DNA from: Fusibacter ferrireducens | GTDB taxonomy: Bacteria; Bacillota; Clostridia; Peptostreptococcales; Acidaminobacteraceae | Direction: 5' to 3' | Assembly: GCF_015352425.1 (NCBI RefSeq) | Contig: NZ_JADKNH010000012.1 | Coordinates: 1 to 64,000 of the forward strand | DNA length: 64,000 nucleotides | In this document: positions 45,198 through 54,229 of the stretch, one piece after another | How positions within the stretch are numbered: position 1 is the stretch's first letter | Layout: the number at the start of each line of letters is the position of its first letter | Position numbers and translations under genes: made by a program | Notes under the pieces: generated by a model | Database searches by the model: none | What the model was told of the DNA's origin: nothing | Seen by the model: the letters and a program-made list of their open reading frames with translations, nothing else

Positions 45198-45488
45198 TTA
45201 AAAAAATATTACTTTAATCAAAACAAGCACACAGCATGTTAACACCCCTGCTATATTCCATTTAGATCGATTTTCCATAAAGTCATTTTCTGTCTCCCAA
45301 TCTCTACTTTCCCAAGCCCATTTGCCGCCATATACTAGAGCTGAAAAACTTGCAAGTAGAGAAACGATTGGAATAACCGACAATATAAAAACCAAGTATT
45401 TCTTATGATATATAGCCCATATTGGAGTAAGAAAAAAAGCGCCTACATATAATTTTTCTGTTATTTCTGGATAAGTCTGCATTTTCAT
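45198..45488 (-). CDS. small membrane protein, DUF2628-like
   Basis: 96 aa. A polar N-terminus (MKMQTYPEITEKLYVGAFFL) is followed by three hydrophobic segments; the PIWAIYHKKYLVFILSVIPI stretch resembles small membrane proteins of the DUF2628 kind. Start preceded by AAGGAG on the minus strand. Function unknown; the family match is tentative. Confidence 0.6.
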   Translation of the reverse strand: MKMQTYPEITEKLYVGAFFLTPIWAIYHKKYLVFILSVIPIVSLLASFSALVYGGKWAWESRDWETENDFMENRSKWNIAGVLTCCVLVLIKVIFF

Positions 45489-45720
45489 AATAAAAAAACT
45501 CCTTCTAATTATTTACATATACTTTCATTTAAGATTCTAGATCAAAGTTTATACTATGTCAAATTATTTCTTTCTATCAATACCAATATTTCTGCCTGAA
45601 GCAATTCAAATTTTTTAGATTTTTAAATCATCTGATATTTTTAAATCATCTGATATAATAGTAAAATAAAATGTAGATTTCAAGATACTTTATTGTTGGA
45701 GAGCGAAAGGAGTGTGCCTC

Positions 45721-46614
45721 ATGTATGAACTTGAAAAGCTTGGAGAGCGTTCTTATTATATTGAAAGTCCTGTTAAAACGGGCATTTATCAAATCGATGA
45801 ACAAAATGTTTTACTGATTGACAGCGGCAATGACAAAGATGCAGCAAAAAAAATAGCAAAGATTATTCGCACTCAAAACTGGCATCTCAAATGGATTATC
45901 AACACGCATTCACATGCAGATCATATTGGTGGCAATGCCTATCTATTGGAGCAGTTCAAGTGTCAGGCTTTTACTGTAGGTGTTGAAACGGCTTTTATGA
46001 AGTATCCTATTTTAGAGCCTTCTTTCCTCTATGGGGGGTATCCTATGAAGGCGCTTAGGAATAAATTTTTGATGGCAAAACCCAGTGAAGTTGCTTCAAT
46101 AGATGATTTTGAAACGGTAACAGGGCTTAGTGATTTTGAATTTATTCATCTGGATGGGCATACATTCAATATGATTGGCATAAAAACGCCTGATGGCGTT
46201 TGGTATTTAGGGGATGCCATTAACGGTGCTCATATTATTGAAAAATATCATGTTTCTTTTCTCTATGATGTCAGCGCTTATCTTGAAAGTATGGAAAAAT
46301 TAATAAAGTTAGAGGGTAATTGTTTTGTGTTAGCACATGCAGGTATCTGTGAAGATTTGGGGGAGCTCATAGATATTAATAAGCGTAAGGTTTTAGAAAT
46401 CATTGCATTAATTGAATCGTTTTGTGAAAATGAAATCGGTTTTGAAAACTTGTTGAAAAAAATATTTGACCACTATAATTTAAAAATGGACATGAACCAA
46501 TATGTCCTTGTGGGCAGTACGATTAAATCATATTTGTCTTATCTGTCTGATGGCGATCGAATTTTTGCTACTTTTAAAGAAAATAATCTTTTATGGCAAA
46601 AAAACATTAAATAA
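45721..46614 (+). CDS. metallo-beta-lactamase-fold hydrolase
   Basis: 297 aa from the ATG at 45721, with GGAG 8 nt upstream; a GTG at 45712 overlaps that site and is rejected. Zinc ligands: NTHSHADHIGG (HxHxDH), a later HLDGHT, and WYLGDAI with the bridging Asp; a further His in VLAHAG. Related to glyoxalase II-type hydrolases with a C-terminal helical extension of about 90 residues. The substrate is not evident. Confidence 0.85.
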   Translation: MYELEKLGERSYYIESPVKTGIYQIDEQNVLLIDSGNDKDAAKKIAKIIRTQNWHLKWIINTHSHADHIGGNAYLLEQFKCQAFTVGVETAFMKYPILEPSFLYGGYPMKALRNKFLMAKPSEVASIDDFETVTGLSDFEFIHLDGHTFNMIGIKTPDGVWYLGDAINGAHIIEKYHVSFLYDVSAYLESMEKLIKLEGNCFVLAHAGICEDLGELIDINKRKVLEIIALIESFCENEIGFENLLKKIFDHYNLKMDMNQYVLVGSTIKSYLSYLSDGDRIFATFKENNLLWQKNIK

Positions 46615-46743
46615 GTTTGATGGATGGCGATAAGCCAAGAAACAAAGCCGTTTTACAGGGAGAAAAATAGTTTAAATGTTCCGTTTAGAGCGTATAAATA
46701 GGGTATAATACAACTACAAATTTAGAATTGGGAGCGTGAAGTT

Positions 46744-48462
46744 ATGTTGAAACGGCTAGAGGTCAGATTTAAGATTATTCTTTTGAGCAGTACGCTCATA
46801 TTTTTATTACTATTGGTTGCAGGTGTAGGTTATATCAAATTAACAGAATCAAATGATAATCTTAAATCACTTTTTGAGGTTAATCTGACTAAGACACAGT
46901 TGATAAACGATAGCCGGGCTCAACAGAGAGCTATAGAAGGTGATATTTATTACGTTTTTCTTCACGTAGGAGATAAAGAAAAGCAGACTGTCAGATTGAA
47001 AGATATTGAACATAGGAAAGAACTGTTTGATGCTGATTTACAGGGCGTAAGAGATATAGGGTTAGATGAGGCTGAGATTAAAGTTTTTGATCTGTTGGAT
47101 AAGAAATTAGCGACGTATAGACCAATACGAGACGAAGCAATCAACTATGCACTTGCTGGGAATCAAGAGATTGCACTTAAAAAGTACAGTGAAGTTGAAG
47201 CATTAGGAGAGGAAATTCAACAAGATTTGGTTGCCTTAGCATCTGATCAGCTCATGGATGCTAAAAATGTCAATGAATATAATGCGGCGGATTACACTAA
47301 AACAGTGAAATTATTCGTGGGTATTACCATTTTTTCATTATTATTAGGTTTGGTGTTAACGATCTTCATATCAATTGATATAACAAGGCCTTTGAAACTG
47401 GCGGTGACCCAACTATCACAAGTTGCCTCTGGCGATTTTTCAATTGATATTTCAAAAGATTTATTAAAGCGTAAAGATGAAATGGGCGCATTGGCGACAG
47501 GTATAGATGAGATGCAAAACGCAATTAAGGGTTTAATTGGCAAAGTGATCAATGAGTCTAAGAATATTGAAAGAATTGTAGGCGATGTAGATCGTAGAGT
47601 AAGTGATCTCAATGGTGATATTGAAGATGTATCCTCAACCACACAAGAACTTGCGGCAGGTATGGAAGAAACTGCAGCAGCATCTGAAGAAATGTCGGCA
47701 ACTTCTCAGGAGATGGAGAGGGCAGTTTCATCTATTGCAGATAAAGCTCAAGAAGGTGCGGTTAAAGCCAATGAAATTAGCAACAGAGCTCAGTCTACAA
47801 AAACCATTGTATTAGATGCACAAACGAAAGCCATGACGGTGCTGTCTAGTGTGAAAGAAAAACTTGAAGCTTCAATTGAGGCATCAAAAGTAGTTTCTCA
47901 AATTGATGTGCTCAGTGAATCCATCATGAACATCACCTCACAGACGAATCTGCTTGCGTTAAATGCTGCGATTGAAGCGGCTAGAGCAGGAGAAGCGGGA
48001 AAAGGATTTGCAGTTGTTGCAGATGAAATTAGAAAATTGGCAGAGCAATCTAAGGATACTGTGGAGGAAATTCAGCGCATTACTTTTAAAGTAAACGAAG
48101 CCGTGGCGGACTTAACGGGAAATTCAAATAACTTACTTGAGTTTGTGAATAAAGATGTCAATGAAGATTATAAATTAATCTTAAATGTGGCAGATAAATA
48201 TAGTGAAGATGCCATTTATGTGGATGATCTGGTAACGGATTTTAGTTCAACTTCTGAAGAACTTTTAGCTTCAATTACTGAAATTCTAAAGGCTATTGAT
48301 GGTGTTGCCAAAGCTTCTACAGAGGGTGCACAAGGCACATCGGATATTGCCATCAAAGCGTCAAATGTGACGGAAAAATCTATGGAAGTGGTTAAACTTG
48401 TCCTAAAAACAAATGAAAGTGCTCAAAATCTTGAAAGTGAAATTTCAAAATTTAAAGTTTAA
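46744..48462 (+). CDS. methyl-accepting chemotaxis protein
   Basis: 572 aa. TM1 (about 12-30), an extracellular four-helix-bundle sensor of about 155 residues, TM2 (about 190-212), HAMP, and a long cytoplasmic coiled coil. The signalling tip [20 protein letters not shown] continues [18 protein letters not shown], the near-invariant MCP hairpin. It relays ligand sensing to CheA/CheW, so the organism is probably motile. TATAAT at 46704-46709 lies about 35 nt upstream. The sensor ligand is unknown. Confidence 0.93.
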   Translation: MLKRLEVRFKIILLSSTLIFLLLLVAGVGYIKLTESNDNLKSLFEVNLTKTQLINDSRAQQRAIEGDIYYVFLHVGDKEKQTVRLKDIEHRKELFDADLQGVRDIGLDEAEIKVFDLLDKKLATYRPIRDEAINYALAGNQEIALKKYSEVEALGEEIQQDLVALASDQLMDAKNVNEYNAADYTKTVKLFVGITIFSLLLGLVLTIFISIDITRPLKLAVTQLSQVASGDFSIDISKDLLKRKDEMGALATGIDEMQNAIKGLIGKVINESKNIERIVGDVDRRVSDLNGDIEDVSSTTQELAAGMEETAAASEEMSATSQEMERAVSSIADKAQEGAVKANEISNRAQSTKTIVLDAQTKAMTVLSSVKEKLEASIEASKVVSQIDVLSESIMNITSQTNLLALNAAIEAARAGEAGKGFAVVADEIRKLAEQSKDTVEEIQRITFKVNEAVADLTGNSNNLLEFVNKDVNEDYKLILNVADKYSEDAIYVDDLVTDFSSTSEELLASITEILKAIDGVAKASTEGAQGTSDIAIKASNVTEKSMEVVKLVLKTNESAQNLESEISKFKV

Positions 48463-48573
48463 AATGTCAAAAGTCAAGCATTGAGCAACCCTTTTCCCTA
48501 TGACGTCGATTATGGGCAATATACGTTACAGCATAGGAGCGCTTCTATGTGAAACTGATTTTTGATGTGTTGA
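48463..48573 (+). repeat. family 2 structured repeat, copy 3
   Basis: About 111 bp directly after the chemotaxis receptor stop codon. Left end AAATGTCAAAAGTCA, right end the complement of a similar string (TGATTTTTGATGTG), with TTGAGCAA and an inner CCCTATGACG/CATAGG dyad as in copy 1. This copy is the most diverged. Confidence 0.6.
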
Positions 48574-48595
48574 CCTATTTTATAAAATAACTGCT

Positions 48596-48650
48596 AAAAG
48601 ATGTCTTCAGTATATAAGGGATTGCCCTTAGTGCTAAAGACATTTTTTAT
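48596..48650 (-). terminator. bidirectional terminator between the chemotaxis receptor and the MFS gene
   Basis: GATGTCTT pairs with AAGACATT, with an inner AAGGG/CCCTT helix, flanked by AAAA on the left and TTTTTT on the right. It can end both convergent genes. Confidence 0.75.
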
Positions 48651-48667
48651 TGCCGTTTTAAATTGTT

Positions 48668-49930
48668 TTATTTTTCAGAAGCAGGGCAGGCCGCCTTTTT
48701 ATTGTTTGCAAAATAATGAAAAATGCAACTGTAAAGCAATGCCAGCACACCGCCTAGAATAGGCAGATAATAGACGGAAATACTTTGGATCAAAATACCG
48801 GATAAAAAGAGGCCAAGAGGTAAGAAAATTTTCACAACACTGGCCACAAGACTCAGTATTCTGCCTCGAATGTATTCAGGCAAAATATCTTGCAGAATAT
48901 ATGCTATGGGAATGTCAATGAGTGCAATTGTAATGCCCAATATAAACATAATGAGGAGATAAAGTATTCCGATCCATTCTTTTGGCCAAGAGATCAGAAG
49001 TGGAACGCCAACTGTAATAGAGCAAGCAGCCATAATCCAAACCATATTTAAGAGGATCTTGTCATAATTGAATCTAGACATGATTTTTTCGACAATGAGT
49101 GCTCCTGCTATTAGACCAACGGGAAAGGCACCATTGATCATGCCATACCACCTTGGGGAAAGCATCAGTACATTGTTTACAATATAGGGTAATGGGACTT
49201 GTAGCGCAAATCCCAGAAAGAAATTAATAAAGATAAACACACTTGTGAATTTCTTAATTTCTCTGGATGCGTTGAGATAATAAATGCCCTCTTTGAGTTC
49301 GATCCAAAGAGAAGTTTTGGGTTTGTTTTTCTCAAAATTTAAACAGGTGTTGAATTTAAAAAACATCTCTGTGCAGGCTGAAAATAGAAAAGACACGGCG
49401 TTAATTAAAAGAAAAAAACGCATATCGAATATTGCAAAAGCAATCCCACCCAAGATTGGACCAAGAATAGCAGAGAGTGAATCTATTATTTTGCTCAGGG
49501 TATTGATCTTTAGAAGTTTTTCGGCAGAAACTAATGCGGGCTTAGCAGCTTCCATACTGACCATAAAAAGTGTAGAGAAAAGCGAGAGTAGCACGGTGGT
49601 GAAATAGATGATTTCAAGAGATAGTGGGCTGTTGGCACTCACAGTATAGAGCGTCAAAAATAGTAAACCATTTAATGTATCTGTGAAGACAATAAGCCCC
49701 TTTTTAGAAAAACGATCTGTTAAGATGCCTGCAAAGGGTGCAAAAATAATCATGGGTACAATGCCAAGAAGGATTGATGTGGCAAAGTTTAAAGCCGATC
49801 CTGTCATTTTGAGCACATATAAACTGATGGCAAATGCGTAAATAGAGGAACCAAAGACAGAAAAGCCCTTGCCTGTAATAAATAAAATTAGGTTTCTGGA
49901 ATCTTTATTTTTTGAAAGAATAGATAACAT
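48668..49930 (-). CDS. MFS exporter (macrolide-efflux-like)
   Basis: 420 aa with about twelve membrane helices. GKGFSVFGSSIYAFAISLYV, the APFAGILTDRFSKKG motif between helices 2 and 3 and the PLPYIVNNVLMLSPRWYGMI region resemble the MefA-like MFS group. The start has AGGAGG. It lies downstream of, and on the same strand as, the MerR-methyltransferase gene, and its own promoter has a 19-bp spacer typical of MerR-controlled promoters. Confidence 0.88.
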   Translation of the reverse strand: MLSILSKNKDSRNLILFITGKGFSVFGSSIYAFAISLYVLKMTGSALNFATSILLGIVPMIIFAPFAGILTDRFSKKGLIVFTDTLNGLLFLTLYTVSANSPLSLEIIYFTTVLLSLFSTLFMVSMEAAKPALVSAEKLLKINTLSKIIDSLSAILGPILGGIAFAIFDMRFFLLINAVSFLFSACTEMFFKFNTCLNFEKNKPKTSLWIELKEGIYYLNASREIKKFTSVFIFINFFLGFALQVPLPYIVNNVLMLSPRWYGMINGAFPVGLIAGALIVEKIMSRFNYDKILLNMVWIMAACSITVGVPLLISWPKEWIGILYLLIMFILGITIALIDIPIAYILQDILPEYIRGRILSLVASVVKIFLPLGLFLSGILIQSISVYYLPILGGVLALLYSCIFHYFANNKKAACPASEK

Positions 49931-49949
49931 ATGAACACCTCCTAACCTG

Positions 49950-49980
49950 AGTATAGTTGGTGGTGTTTAGGCGACATCAA
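49950..49980 (-). promoter_or_regulatory. MerR-type promoter (19-bp spacer) for the MFS gene
   Basis: On the minus strand, TTGATG (49980-49975) and TATACT (49955-49950) are separated by exactly 19 bp. Over-long 19-20 bp spacers characterise promoters that MerR-family activators untwist. A clear dyad in the spacer is not evident, so the assignment relies on spacing and on the neighbouring MerR gene. Confidence 0.6.
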
Positions 49981-50017
49981 GTCCCTTATTAAGAATAATT
50001 TGTGGATAAATATAACA

Positions 50018-50041
50018 AACGGTGGGGTTATCCCCACCGTT
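50018..50041 (-). other. perfect hairpin spanning the stop codon of the MerR-methyltransferase gene
   Basis: AACGGTGGGG and CCCCACCGTT form a 10-bp GC-rich stem around a 4-nt loop that contains most of the TAA stop codon. It is followed by a T-rich but interrupted run on the minus strand, so it may act as a weak terminator or processing site before the MFS gene. Confidence 0.65.
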
Positions 50042-51266
50042 TACCATAGAACGCATAATTGAATATATGTTCGCCCTCCACAAAGAAATCTTCAAACTTG
50101 CCGCCCCGAGTAACTGTATCGGAGACATAGGAAGCATATTCTTTAAAATTGAGATGACTTATTTGTTCACTGACAAACGTAAGCTTAAAATTGTTCCTTA
50201 AGAAGGGTTTTATTTTTGAATTTTTAGAAAAATTTTTGAAGAGCAAAAAACTGGCCAGTAGATCACACGCTTCATTGCAGAGTGGAGATAATTCTGCAAG
50301 TAAGAATTCAGGATGATCAAAAGCGTAATTGCTTGAACCTGATATATCCAGCATGATGTCTATAGAATGGTCATATAAAGGGATTTTTTTAAAATCACAT
50401 GCGATCAGCAACAGGTCAAAGTGCATTGGATTGCTCATCAAGCGATTTCTAAGCCATTTCAATCTGCCAATATCGTGATCTACTGCGATATATTGATTTG
50501 AACTGTGAATCTTATCATAAAAGTATCTTAAAAAGAAACCATGTCCAATACCGAGATCCAAAAATACTTTATTTTCATAATGCTCAAATGGAATGGTCTT
50601 ATACGCCCATTCAAAATTTTTGTATAAATTGTTAAGATACTCAGAGTCTGTATGCATGATGTAATCTTCAACATAGATGGCGTCGGCATCTTCAGTAGCA
50701 TGGGTTGTGATTAAATCCTCAGAATTTACAATCAAAATCCCCTCTTCTATTGTGTACTGCATACCACAAGTGCATGTGAAAACGCCCGTTACAAGCTTTT
50801 GGTTTGTGATGGCCCCCTCGGTTAAGAGCATAGCGGATTTGCAATGATAACAGCTGATGCGAGACAAAAAAGAAAGTGGTATTCCAAAAGGCTCACTCGA
50901 TTTAGATTGTTCCAATGTCGTTTCAATTTTGTTCACAGCATCGGCCAATTTATGTTTGACGCTTTCAAGGTGAGCAATGCTCTCGTTGATAGACGTCATT
51001 TTTTGCTCAAAAAAAGATCGATAATAGAGCCCTTTTTCATAATCTGTAAGACGTCCAATGCGTTTGAAGATTAAAAGTGTCTGAATTTCTTGTAAAGAGA
51101 AGCCAATGCTCTTAAAATAGAGTATTTCAGACAAATCCATTTGACATCTTTCATCAAAGTTGTACTGAGCACCATCCATTTGGGGCACAAGTAAATCTAG
51201 GGACATATAGTGTCTAATTGTATCTATGGTTAAGTTGTTTGTAGAAGCAAATTTACCAATTTTCAT
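50028..51266 (-). CDS. MerR regulator fused to zinc-ribbon and SAM methyltransferase
   Basis: 412 aa. Residues 1-70 form a MerR winged HTH (MKIGKFASTNNLTIDTIRHY; ILYFKSIGFSLQEIQTLLIF), followed by a coiled dimerisation helix (about 85-120). A Trm112/RlmA-like zinc ribbon follows (CYHC near 138, then CTCG near 166). The last 220 residues are a class I methyltransferase: motif I FLDLGIGHGFFLRYF, the acidic AVDHD, and DIMLDISG. Typical MerR proteins are 110-280 aa with a drug-binding C-terminus; here that part is replaced by a putative enzyme. The partner MFS gene lies downstream. RNA or small-molecule methylation are both open. Confidence 0.85.
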   Translation of the reverse strand: MKIGKFASTNNLTIDTIRHYMSLDLLVPQMDGAQYNFDERCQMDLSEILYFKSIGFSLQEIQTLLIFKRIGRLTDYEKGLYYRSFFEQKMTSINESIAHLESVKHKLADAVNKIETTLEQSKSSEPFGIPLSFLSRISCYHCKSAMLLTEGAITNQKLVTGVFTCTCGMQYTIEEGILIVNSEDLITTHATEDADAIYVEDYIMHTDSEYLNNLYKNFEWAYKTIPFEHYENKVFLDLGIGHGFFLRYFYDKIHSSNQYIAVDHDIGRLKWLRNRLMSNPMHFDLLLIACDFKKIPLYDHSIDIMLDISGSSNYAFDHPEFLLAELSPLCNEACDLLASFLLFKNFSKNSKIKPFLRNNFKLTFVSEQISHLNFKEYASYVSDTVTRGGKFEDFFVEGEHIFNYAFYGKRWG

Positions 51267-51298
51267 AAGGTCTTCCTTTGTTTAATGATCATAGACAT

Positions 51299-51327
51299 AT
51301 TATACCCATAAAACGTTTTTCACACAA
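51299..51327 (-). promoter_or_regulatory. promoter of the MerR-methyltransferase gene
   Basis: On the minus strand TTGTGT (51327-51322) and TATAAT (51304-51299) with a 17-bp spacer, about 33 nt upstream of the start codon. Confidence 0.6.
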
Positions 51328-51375
51328 ACAAATGAGGGAATATGTTATTATTATAATGATAGTAGCAGAGTGTTT

Positions 51376-51412
51376 GCCAAAAGTGAGCGGATCAAAATCA
51401 CCTTCTTTTGGC
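51376..51412 (+). other. inverted repeat in the leader of the agrA-agrC genes
   Basis: GCCAAAAGTGA and TCAC(CTT)CTTTTGGC form an 8-bp stem extended by 3 more pairs across a bulge. It lies after a TATAAT at 51352-51357 and before the agrA-like start. No T-run follows, so an operator or leader hairpin is possible. Confidence 0.45.
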
Positions 51413-51442
51413 TAGATAATAGATAGAATTGTGAGGTGTTAT

Positions 51443-52162
51443 ATGAACATATTGATATGTGATGATGAGCAAAGTATTTTAGAAAGAATGGTCAACATGA
51501 CCACTGAATTCCAAGAATTTCCCTTGACAGTTTATTCTACTACAACCTCAGATGAAGCAGTTCAAGTGATTCAAAGTAAACCGCTGGAGGCTGTTATTTT
51601 AGATATCGATATTGATGAAAGAAGTGGTATAGAGCTTGCCAGGTACTATAAAAAATATAATCCAACTGGGCTCATTGTATTTATCACCAGCTATACGTCG
51701 TATGCCATAGATGCCTTTCAAGTGGAGGCAAGTAAATATCTGATTAAGCCTGTTCAGGTCGAGGCATTTTATGAAATTCTATGTTTTTTAAAAAATAAAG
51801 TAGATGAGCAGACTTTTATTGAAAATCATATGTTTAAAACAGTTCCAATTAAGGTAAATGGTAAGCAGATATTGCTGAAACAGTCGGATATTATCTATAT
51901 AGAAAAAGTGGGTAAAAAAGCGGCATTCCATACCTTGCATGGCAGATATGAGGTCCGAGAAACCATGAAGGAAATCGATGAGTTGTTGACCAGCGATTTA
52001 TTCTTAAAATGTCATCAGGGTTACATTATCAATATTGATCATATTTATAAGCTAGAAAGATATATTGTGTACATTGGAGATCAAAAAAAACCCATTCCCG
52101 TGAGTAAAGCAAATGTAGAATTAGTTCAGAATGCGATTAAAAGGAGAATTTGGGGGGAGTAA
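51443..52162 (+). CDS. agrA: AgrA-like LytTR response regulator
   Basis: 239 aa from the ATG at 51443 with GAGG 6 nt upstream; a GTG four codons earlier is the alternative. REC domain: CDDEQS acidic pair, phospho-acceptor Asp near 54 in VILDIDIDERSG, Lys in KYLIKPV. The C-terminal LytTR DNA-binding domain is clear (VNGKQILLKQSDIIYIEKVG; FLKCHQGYIINIDHI). LytTR regulators bind paired direct repeats about two helical turns apart, and just such a pair lies upstream of agrB. It overlaps no gene, but agrC starts 3 nt later. Confidence 0.92.
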   Translation: MNILICDDEQSILERMVNMTTEFQEFPLTVYSTTTSDEAVQVIQSKPLEAVILDIDIDERSGIELARYYKKYNPTGLIVFITSYTSYAIDAFQVEASKYLIKPVQVEAFYEILCFLKNKVDEQTFIENHMFKTVPIKVNGKQILLKQSDIIYIEKVGKKAAFHTLHGRYEVRETMKEIDELLTSDLFLKCHQGYIINIDHIYKLERYIVYIGDQKKPIPVSKANVELVQNAIKRRIWGE

Positions 52163-52165
52163 TAT

Positions 52166-53485
52166 ATGAAATGGTTGATCATTGAAAATGCAATAAACCT
52201 CTTTGAAATGTTTATTGTACTCATTTTTCTTAAAAAGCAATTTTTACAAGTTAAAAAGACAAGTGTTGCAGATGATTTGATCGTGGTGATTGCAGGAAGT
52301 GTGATACTTTCGTATCTAAACCATAGCTTTGATACAGGCTCCATTTACGTTATGCTGATCATGTTTTTATATTGGCTGATCATTGGCGTGCGGCGGTATG
52401 GCAGAGCGTCTTTTTTGAAAATTGTGTTGGCGATTATTACAGTAGACATTATATTGATTGCATGTGAGTTTATTCTGATTGTGCTCATGGGCTTTTTCTT
52501 CAAAACGACACCTATGGATTTGGCAACCTTAGGGACAGATCGATTTGTATTTGTAATTAACAGCAAATTATTGGCTTTTTTAGTGGTCAATACGCTTCAG
52601 ACGACTCAAATGAACACAGGAGTAGGGAAAAGATATCAATCCCTCATTTTAATTCTCATGCTGATGCTGAATATTATCATTGCTTTTTTTGTTATAGATA
52701 TCTACAGAACCTATGTGGTCAGTGAAAAGGCAAATCAAAGTGTGATCTTTGTAAGTTTTGTCATGTTGGGCTGTAATATTTTGGTGCTCTTTATAAGCAA
52801 GATATTTTATAAGGCCACTCAAATTGAAATTGAAAAAAAGATGGTTGATCTGTCATTAAGCCAGCAAAGCGATCAAATCACAGCTCTTAAAGGTGTCATG
52901 GATGAAGTTAGACGCAATCAGCATGACTATAAAAATCACTTTCAGGCAATTCGGACGATGGTCAGTCATGACAAACTGAACGAGGCTTTAAGCTATATTG
53001 ATGTCCTCCTTGGAGACCAATCCGCACTGGATAAAAACCTAAAAACGTCAATGACTGCTATTGAGCTGATTTTGGAGCAAAAAATTAATGAAGCGTTGCA
53101 ATTTGATATTGAGGTTGAAAAAGAAGTTTTGATTCCAAGTAATCTCAACGCACTGGAATATAGCATGGCGATGATTATCAGCAATTCTATGGATAATGCC
53201 ATAGAGGCCTGCCAATTCGTTCCAAGTAACGCCAGCATAAAAATTAAAATATTCATGAGAAAGGGCTACTTGAATTATTATATTGAGAACACTTCCAGTG
53301 GAGAGTATCGAAGAGAAAGTGGGCGCTATTTAACGCGTAAAAAGGAAAAAACATTACACGGTTACGGTTTAAGAAATATAGAGGAGCTCGTGAACAAGCA
53401 CAATGGTTTTTTTGAAATCCAAGCTTTAGAAGACAAATTTATCCTTAAATGCAGTATGTTGGTTGATGAAAATGAAACATTTTAA
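52166..53485 (+). CDS. agrC: AgrC-like peptide-sensing histidine kinase
   Basis: 439 aa. The N-terminal 210 residues contain about six membrane helices and should bind the autoinducer peptide. A dimerisation helix carries the His near residue 253 in VRRNQHDYKNHF, the form seen in the HPK10/AgrC class. A GHKL ATPase follows (NSMDNAIEACQF N-box; GYGLRNIEELVNKHNG). The start follows TTGGGGGGAG. It phosphorylates the AgrA-like partner. The agrBD promoter begins right after its stop. Confidence 0.92.
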   Translation: MKWLIIENAINLFEMFIVLIFLKKQFLQVKKTSVADDLIVVIAGSVILSYLNHSFDTGSIYVMLIMFLYWLIIGVRRYGRASFLKIVLAIITVDIILIACEFILIVLMGFFFKTTPMDLATLGTDRFVFVINSKLLAFLVVNTLQTTQMNTGVGKRYQSLILILMLMLNIIIAFFVIDIYRTYVVSEKANQSVIFVSFVMLGCNILVLFISKIFYKATQIEIEKKMVDLSLSQQSDQITALKGVMDEVRRNQHDYKNHFQAIRTMVSHDKLNEALSYIDVLLGDQSALDKNLKTSMTAIELILEQKINEALQFDIEVEKEVLIPSNLNALEYSMAMIISNSMDNAIEACQFVPSNASIKIKIFMRKGYLNYYIENTSSGEYRRESGRYLTRKKEKTLHGYGLRNIEELVNKHNGFFEIQALEDKFILKCSMLVDENETF

Positions 53486-53492
53486 CAGTTGT

Positions 53493-53529
53493 GTTCCAAA
53501 TAAGCCACAATTCGTTCCAAATAGGCCAC
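53493..53529 (+). promoter_or_regulatory. paired direct repeats, probable AgrA binding site
   Basis: GTTCCAAATAAGCCAC at 53493-53508 and GTTCCAAATAGGCCAC at 53514-53529 match at 15 of 16 bases and are offset by exactly 21 bp, two DNA turns. The second copy ends 5 bp before the -35 box of the agrBD promoter. This is the geometry expected of an AgrA/ComE-type LytTR activator site. No other copy was found in the window. Confidence 0.8.
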
Positions 53530-53534
53530 CCCTA

Positions 53535-53564
53535 TTGATTTTATAAGGAGCACCCTTATATAAT
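53535..53564 (+). promoter_or_regulatory. agrBD promoter
   Basis: TTGATT at 53535-53540 and TATAAT at 53559-53564, spacer 18 bp. The leader to agrB is about 55 nt. The imperfect -35 box and the adjacent direct repeats fit an activator-dependent promoter that closes the positive feedback loop. Confidence 0.75.
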
Positions 53565-53623
53565 GAACACAGGCGTAAAAGATAAAAATAAAAACGTCAC
53601 GGGAAAATATCACTTATCGGGGT

Positions 53624-54229
53624 GTGATTCATTTGATCCAGAAACTAGCGAATAGAATAAGAAAAAAATTTTTCCAAGGACAGTTTAAAGATGAGATCGA
53701 AGAAGCCAAGTTTGAGTACGGATTGCTGTTGTTCATTGAGACATTACTGGACATTTTAGGATTTATAGTAATCGGTTTGCTCCTTGGATGCTTAGATCAT
53801 CTAGCTGTTTATCTGTTGACTTTCGCAGTTGTGAGATTAAATGCGGGAGGCTATCATGCCAAGACTTTTATAGGTTGTTTTGCAACGATAACTGTCATGG
53901 CGTTGACCTCCGTCGGAATATTGACCTATTATAATGGACCGCTTTTCGTTTACCTGACTTTAGGTGTGTTATCTGGTGGGATGATTATGATCATGGCACC
54001 ACTTGATTCCATTTCAAAGCCCCTGAGCGAAAGACAGAAGCGTAGGTGTAAAGTTAAGACTCTCTACTTTACAACAGGCATTATGGCATTGAGCTTTGTC
54101 CTTTATGTATTAGGTTACTTAGATGGGTTTAAAATGATGACATTGGCATTAATGGGCCAAATGCTCAGCATGATACCGATCTTTTATAAATACAAGAAAG
54201 GGGAAAAATATTATGAAAATGTTATTTGA
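53624..54229 (+). CDS. agrB: AgrB-like membrane cysteine peptidase
   Basis: 201 aa from a GTG at 53624; a TTG at 53633 has better spacing to GGGGTG and may be the real start. Several membrane helices. The catalytic pair of the family is intact: RLNAGGYHAKTFIGC with His 78 and Cys 85 (7 residues apart, as in Staphylococcus AgrB His77/Cys84). AgrB cuts the C-terminal tail of AgrD and closes the thiolactone ring at the membrane. It overlaps agrD by 17 nt. Confidence 0.93.
   Translation: MIHLIQKLANRIRKKFFQGQFKDEIEEAKFEYGLLLFIETLLDILGFIVIGLLLGCLDHLAVYLLTFAVVRLNAGGYHAKTFIGCFATITVMALTSVGILTYYNGPLFVYLTLGVLSGGMIMIMAPLDSISKPLSERQKRRCKVKTLYFTTGIMALSFVLYVLGYLDGFKMMTLALMGQMLSMIPIFYKYKKGEKYYENVI

Noticed and set aside
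46672-46709. Flagellar-type (sigma-28) promoter before the chemotaxis receptor
   Set aside because: TAAA and GCGTATAA are present but the spacer is about 13 bp instead of 15 and the -10 part has two mismatches.
53493-53529. Calling the agr repeats VirR boxes or Staphylococcus-type AgrA boxes
   Set aside because: The geometry fits a LytTR site, but the bases do not match those consensus sequences as I know them, so only a generic LytTR site is claimed.
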